From: Desulfobacteraceae bacterium
GTDB taxonomy: Bacteria > Desulfobacterota > Desulfobacteria > Desulfobacterales > Desulfococcaceae
DNA length: 49,309 nt
Reading direction: 5' to 3'
Assembly: GCA_011390755.1 (NCBI GenBank)
Contig: JAABRU010000036.1
Coordinates: forward strand, 1 to 49,309
Shown here: positions 45,362 through 49,309 of the stretch, in pieces
How positions within the stretch are numbered: the first letter of the stretch is position 1
Layout of the letters: the number at the start of each line of letters is the position of its first letter
Program-made: the position numbers and the translations under genes
The notes under the pieces: generated by a model
Seen by the model: only the letters and a program-made list of their open reading frames with translations
Databases searched by the model: none
What the model was told of the DNA's origin: nothing

Positions 45362-45640
45362 TTATTTCACGGCAGAAATATGCCCTGGTCTGGAAGCAGG
45401 AATGCCGTACAGCATCCCGTCCACACTGATATCCTCATCAATATCAGGCCAGTGTATTCCATAGCCGTCTCCGATGATTTCATAGTTTTCCCGCTGCCTG
45501 CGATTTGCACGGGCAAGACACTATGACCATACCAGCGGAACAGAGATTGTCCGTCCGTCTGCAAGATATGCAATAATTTCCTCATTTGTAACCCGTATGT
45601 CCTTCAATCCGGGTTCAATCATGCTGACCGCAGTGTTCAT
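45362..45640 (-). pseudogene. DUF2442 protein with in-frame TAG
   Basis: Starts at ATG 45640 (GGAGG 6 nt upstream): KDIRVTNEEIIAYLADGRTI, SVPLVWS, then TAG (45523-45521), then in the same frame CLARANRRQRENYEIIGDGY, GIHWPDIDEDISVDGMLYG. In relatives the TAG position is Trp, so one G-to-A change broke the gene. DUF2442 proteins often pair with DUF4160 partners in toxin-antitoxin-like modules; no partner is seen here. Confidence 0.82.
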
Positions 45641-45738
45641 GCCATGCCTCCTGAATTATTTTTTTATGGGTTCTGATGATTTTAAAAATCTGATTCAAGT
45701 CTTTTGAAGAAAATCCGTAATTTTTCGACATGGATATT

Positions 45739-45880
45739 CAGCAGATCGAAAAGTTTCCGGAGGAGTGCAAAAATTGTATTTTTGCATGGGGCAGCCGGGA
45801 TCTGCTGCCGTGCAGCAATATAATTTTGCACTCCGGGACAACCGTAAAACCGTATCCGGGGCAAACTTTTCGATCTACTG
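45739..45880. repeat. ~145-bp hairpin element, copy 5
   Basis: Arms CAGCAGATCGAAAAGTTTCC and CAAACTTTTCGATCTACTG; inner stem GGAGTGCAAAAATTGTATTT / AATATAATTTTGCACTCC. The CCGGATACGG shoulder stands on the right side here, so this copy is inverted relative to copies 1-3. Lies in the 380-nt gap between birA and the DUF2442 remnant. Confidence 0.85.
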
Positions 45881-46019
45881 ATATTGGTTCAATCCAAAAC
45901 CTGCATACCGATTTGTCTTTCTGAACATGCACATGCATCGGTTCATTGCAGTCAAAACTGCAGAAAAAAAGCGATAAGGGCTTTGAATATTTTTAATTGT
46001 CGGCATATCTTTCTTTCAC

Positions 46020-46946
46020 TTATGAATTCTGATGAAAACAGTCCCCGTAAATCACTCTTTTCTGCATACCGTCCGCATTTTCCAGAATCAGGGAACCGTC
46101 CCTGTCCACATCCGCGGCCCGGCCTTCGCTGACATCCTGCGTTGTAACTATACGGACATCCCGGCCTATGGTGATGGTGTATTTTTTCCATTCTTCCACG
46201 ATGCGGTCATAATCCAAAGTATCCATCCGCTTTTCAAATGCATCCAGAAAGGCCCTCAGCAGTTCTTTTTTGGACACTTCATGGCCGACAAGCTGTTTCA
46301 GGGATACGGCATTGGGTTCGGAAAGAGTGGGATCGTTATTCACATTGATTCCCATGCCGATACTGATAAAGGATACCATATCTGCCCCGGTTTCCATTTC
46401 CGAAAGCATCCCCATGATTTTTTTTTCATTGACCAGAATATCATTGGGCCATTTCACACCGGCATCAATGCCGAACATTTCCCGCAGTACCAGTGCCATA
46501 GTGAGGGAGGCCGCAAAATTTACCCTGGAAGCCAAAAGCGGAGGGATTTGGGGGCGGATAATCACAGTAAAATACAGACCGCCTTCATCGGAAAACCACT
46601 GTCTTTGCAGGCGTCCCCGCCCTCCGGTCTGACGACCGGCGATAACAGCAGTGAAACGGGGGCAGTTTTTCCGTCCCAGTTCCCTGGCCGCATCCATGGT
46701 GGACAACAGTTCCGGGTGGTAATGAATTCTGTTTTCCCGTTCAGGAAATTCCCAGGGATAGGGGATATCCGGGGAACTGTGCAGGGTATAACCGTTTCCC
46801 GCCGATCGGATGTCATAACCCAGTTCCTGAAGTTTTTGTATATGTTTCCATACGGTCACACGGGAGGTATTAAGTTCGGTACGCAGAATTTCCCCGGATA
46901 CGGCTGCTGTGCTGTTTCCGAGTCTTTGCAGGATATGGGATTTCAT
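46020..46946 (-). CDS. birA: Biotin-protein ligase and biotin operon repressor BirA
   Basis: 308 residues. N-terminal winged helix (SGEILRTELNTSRVTVWKHI) for DNA binding, central ligase domain with GGRGRLQRQWFSDEGGLYF (biotinyl-AMP loop) and KWPNDILVNEKKI, and a C-terminal SH3-like domain. Makes biotinyl-AMP, biotinylates carboxylases and, as a dimer, represses biotin genes. The class with HTH domain is consistent with the operator-like dyad 44 nt upstream. No clear ribosome site; ATG 46946. Confidence 0.94.
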   Translation of the reverse strand: MKSHILQRLGNSTAAVSGEILRTELNTSRVTVWKHIQKLQELGYDIRSAGNGYTLHSSPDIPYPWEFPERENRIHYHPELLSTMDAARELGRKNCPRFTAVIAGRQTGGRGRLQRQWFSDEGGLYFTVIIRPQIPPLLASRVNFAASLTMALVLREMFGIDAGVKWPNDILVNEKKIMGMLSEMETGADMVSFISIGMGINVNNDPTLSEPNAVSLKQLVGHEVSKKELLRAFLDAFEKRMDTLDYDRIVEEWKKYTITIGRDVRIVTTQDVSEGRAADVDRDGSLILENADGMQKRVIYGDCFHQNS

Positions 46947-46989
46947 CGTGGATATTTGTTTAATTATTTGTAAATTCAGATAGAAATAT

Positions 46990-47026
46990 TTTCGTTAATA
47001 CATATTCTAATACAGGTTAACGAAAA
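46990..47026 (-). promoter_or_regulatory. BirA-operator-like dyad
   Basis: TTTTCGTTAA and TTAACGAAAA are perfect 10-bp inverted repeats 17 nt apart. Known BirA sites have the form TTGTTAAC-N14-16-GTTAACAA; the GTTAA/TTAAC cores match, the spacing is slightly short. Position upstream of birA suggests autoregulation. Confidence 0.65.
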
Positions 47027-47139
47027 ACAGATCGGATGTCAATCTTTATTGCTGTCTTTCAGAAAATAAATTTCATGAATGCCCCTGAACCTGTTGAAAG
47101 GGTAGCAGGAGGGGAAAATGCTTGACGGCAGAAAAAGAG

Positions 47140-47307
47140 ATGCTGATAATTATGATTCAATCTGCAATATGACACATCCGTTGAGAACGGAGTGCGGAAA
47201 TCATTTTTCACCCGCAGATCGAAGGAACCGGGGGCAAAAAAAATCGCTTCTGTCCACTTTCGCACTCCGCTTGTCTCTCCGAATAACATATTGAATATAA
47301 TCAGCAT
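47140..47307. repeat. Inverted-repeat element with inner hairpin
   Basis: Outer arms ATGCTGATAATTATGATTCAA and TTGAATATAATCAGCAT; inner arms CGGAGTGCGGAAA (47189-47201) and CTTTCGCACTCCG (near 47257-47269). The inner GGAGTGC/GCACTCC motif is shared with the ~145-bp elements and the 43657 MITE. Confidence 0.7.
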
Positions 47308-47339
47308 AACCTGTCAAAACCCGTCAGAAAGGGGGAAGA

Positions 47340-49172
47340 ATGAAACACAGCAATCAGCTGATCCATGAAAAAAGTCCGTATCTTCTGCAACATGCGGAAA
47401 ATCCCGTGAACTGGTACCCCTGGTCCGAAGCTGCCTTTGCAAAGGCCAAAGAAGAAGATAAACCGGTTTTTCTTTCTGTGGGATATGCCACCTGCCACTG
47501 GTGTCATGTAATGGAAAGGGAATCTTTTGAAGACGGGGAAGCCGCTGCCCGCCTCAATGATACTTTTATCTGCATCAAGGTGGATCGGGAAGAAAGACCG
47601 GATATTGATACCGTTTACATGGCTGCATGTCAGATGCTTACCGGCCGCGGGGGCTGGCCTTTGACGGTCTTCATGACACCGGATAAAATTCCTTTTTTTG
47701 CAGCCACCTATATCCCCAAAACAGGCCCTCTGGGACAGGGCGGAATTATGGAACTTTGCCGGAATGTCAAAGACTTGTGGAAAAACAAACGGGAAAATCT
47801 GCTGCAATCGGCTGCTGAAATTCATTCCGGCCTGGGCAGGTCTTTTCTCTTTCCCCCTGCATCTGCGGATGAAATGAAACATTTGCCGCAGATGGCAGAC
47901 AGGGCATATGCACAGCTGGAACAAAGTTTTGATGCAGAATACGGGGGATTTGATGCGGCTCCCAAGTTCCCGACACCCCACCGTTTCCTCTTTCTCCTGC
48001 GTTATTACCGCCGCAGCGGAAAAAAACATGCTCTGGATATGGTAAAAAGAAGCCTGAAAGCCATGCGCATGGGCGGGATATGGGATCATGCGGGATTCGG
48101 TTTTCACCGTTATTCCACTGACCGGCACTGGCTACTGCCCCATTTTGAAAAAATGTTATACGATCAGGCCATGCTGGCTTTGGCTTACCTGGAAACATGG
48201 GAAATAACGCGTGAAAATTTCTTTTCCCGGACCGCGGAAGAGATTTTCCATTATGTGCTCCGGGATATGACAGATCCGGAAGGGGGATTTTATACGGCAG
48301 AAGATGCGGACAGTGAAGGAGAGGAAGGTCGCTTTTACGTCTGGTCCCGGGCGGAATTCCGCAGGGTTTTGGAGGGGACAGAAGACAGGGAAATCTGGGA
48401 GAATCTGCTGAATATAAAAAGTGAAGGCAATTTCCATGATGAATCCACCCGGCAGAAATCCTCCGGCAACATCCCGCATCTGTCTTTTCCGGCAAAGGGG
48501 GAAAGTCCGGATTTTCCGGCAGATCTGTCAGAAAAGTGGGAGAGGGTCCGCCAAAAACTCTTTGCACACCGGAAACAGCGGATTCATCCCCTGAAAGATG
48601 ATAAAATTCTCACAGACTGGAACGGTCTGATGATTGCGGCCCTGGCTTATGCGGGACGCATTCTGGGGAAAAAGGAGTATCTTGCAGCAGCGCAGAAGGC
48701 CTTTGCTTTTACAGAAAAAAATATGCTGCAAAAAGACGGGCGGCTTTTGCACCGTTTCCGGGACGGGGATGCCGCGATTGCAGCCCATGCGGATGATTAT
48801 GCTTCTCTCATATGGGGACTGCTGGAACTCTGGGATGCAGAAAATAATCCTCTTTTTCTGGAAAAGGCCATGCGCTTTCAGCAGCAGATGAAAGATGATT
48901 TTTGGGATGAAGAAAAGGGCGGTTTTTATCTCACCGGAAAAGAGGAAAAGGATCTGCCGGTGCGCCCCAAAGAAATCTATGACGGCGCCCTGCCTTCGGC
49001 CAATTCGGTTTCCGTTTCCAACCTTTTCCGTCTGGCCCGGTTGAGCGGAGAAAAAAAATGGAAAGAAGACGCTAAAAAAACCGTCCTGGCCTTTGCCGGA
49101 ACCGTCAAAAAACACCCCGCCGCATTTACCCATTTCCTTACCGGACTGGAAGATGCTTTGCCGGTTATATAG
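47340..49172 (+). CDS. YyaL/SSP411 family thioredoxin-fold protein
   Basis: 610 residues. N-terminal thioredoxin-like DUF255 domain: [20 protein letters not shown], then [20 protein letters not shown] with a CHWC redox-like site, and [12 protein letters not shown]. The rest is an (alpha/alpha)6 barrel like that of sugar epimerases ([36 protein letters not shown]). Full-length for shorter bacterial members. Cytoplasmic. Family function is unsettled. AGGGGGAAG precedes the ATG. Confidence 0.9.
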   Translation: MKHSNQLIHEKSPYLLQHAENPVNWYPWSEAAFAKAKEEDKPVFLSVGYATCHWCHVMERESFEDGEAAARLNDTFICIKVDREERPDIDTVYMAACQMLTGRGGWPLTVFMTPDKIPFFAATYIPKTGPLGQGGIMELCRNVKDLWKNKRENLLQSAAEIHSGLGRSFLFPPASADEMKHLPQMADRAYAQLEQSFDAEYGGFDAAPKFPTPHRFLFLLRYYRRSGKKHALDMVKRSLKAMRMGGIWDHAGFGFHRYSTDRHWLLPHFEKMLYDQAMLALAYLETWEITRENFFSRTAEEIFHYVLRDMTDPEGGFYTAEDADSEGEEGRFYVWSRAEFRRVLEGTEDREIWENLLNIKSEGNFHDESTRQKSSGNIPHLSFPAKGESPDFPADLSEKWERVRQKLFAHRKQRIHPLKDDKILTDWNGLMIAALAYAGRILGKKEYLAAAQKAFAFTEKNMLQKDGRLLHRFRDGDAAIAAHADDYASLIWGLLELWDAENNPLFLEKAMRFQQQMKDDFWDEEKGGFYLTGKEEKDLPVRPKEIYDGALPSANSVSVSNLFRLARLSGEKKWKEDAKKTVLAFAGTVKKHPAAFTHFLTGLEDALPVI

Positions 49173-49208
49173 GTTTTTCTCCTTCCCCGGTTTTGTGTCA
49201 ATGCCATT

Positions 49209-49309
49209 AGTGTTCCGTCAAGGTTTAAATGACGGGTTGAATTTTTTGCAGGGTGGGCACATGTTTTTCCGTGCCCACCTGAATCGGTGGGCAGCGCTGC
49301 GCTTTTGCC
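49209..49309. repeat. Truncated repeat at contig end
   Basis: 101 bases identical, in reverse complement, to 2056-2156. Begins AGTGTTCCGTCAAGG and is preceded by GTCAATGCCATTAG. It is cut by the end of the window inside the element. Confidence 0.9.

Noticed and set aside
1..49309. tRNA or rRNA genes
   Set aside because: No cloverleaf with TTCGAATCC-type T arm and no rRNA motif was seen by eye; a tRNAscan run would settle it.

Overview
The window looks like one contig of a Gram-negative deltaproteobacterium (Desulfobacterota, possibly a Desulfonema-like filamentous sulfate reducer). This is inferred from protein style: stacked hybrid histidine kinases, a TonB receptor/YfiR/kinase/diguanylate cyclase operon, a glutamine-SixA, DUF6516 and DUF6922 genes, and a very high load of small palindromic repeats. 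No rRNA, tRNA or CRISPR array was found. The right end (49209-49309) is an exact inverted copy of 2056-2156, so the contig probably stops because a repeat could not be assembled through.

Layout. 13-1687 (minus): ilvD with a complete attenuation leader (promoter, leader peptide half made of Ile/Val/Leu, antiterminator, terminator); ilvD itself meets a stop at the contig edge. 2181-3077: a DHH phosphoesterase. 3465-6568: SixA-like phosphatase, rhomboid protease, a membrane protein with a Gly/Cys tail, and a frameshifted radical SAM/SPASM gene. 7153-12259: nucleotidyltransferase-like protein, hybrid kinase, secreted EF-hand protein, metacaspase with a peptidoglycan-binding tail. 12260-13240: a dense array of hairpin repeats. 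13252-21197: division and wall genes mraY-ftsW-murG-murB-ftsQ-ftsA-ftsZ, without murD or murC. 21225-27556: TonB receptor, YfiR, CHASE8-like hybrid kinase and response regulator/GGDEF protein, overlapping as one operon. 27565-29329: remnant of an integron-type integrase and a stand-alone HsdR_N-like nuclease domain protein.

29980-34315 (minus): SGNH-like protein, asparagine synthase and a PaaK/CapK-like ligase, probably part of a surface polysaccharide locus. 34893-38113 (minus): FecCD-type permease, ATPase and binding protein for a metal chelate. 38882-40748: ALDH7-type aldehyde dehydrogenase and a small membrane protein. 40894-46946 (minus): a biotin module (EcfT/BioN, EcfA/BioM, BioY, BirA) split by a 2.4-kb island of Uma2 nuclease, DUF6922, truncated AbiEii nucleotidyltransferase and a toxin-antitoxin-like pair. 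47340-49172: a YyaL/SSP411 thioredoxin-fold protein.

The most striking signals are: the ilv attenuator; a 153-bp MITE inserted in a DUF6516 gene with a TA target duplication, whose removal restores the reading frame exactly; five copies of a ~145-bp hairpin element with conserved ends and variable centres; the Gly/Cys-tailed protein overlapping a broken radical SAM gene; and the BirA-like operator upstream of birA. Several genes are decayed (ilvD, radical SAM, integrase, AbiEii, DUF6516, DUF2442), which fits a genome under heavy repeat and insertion pressure.
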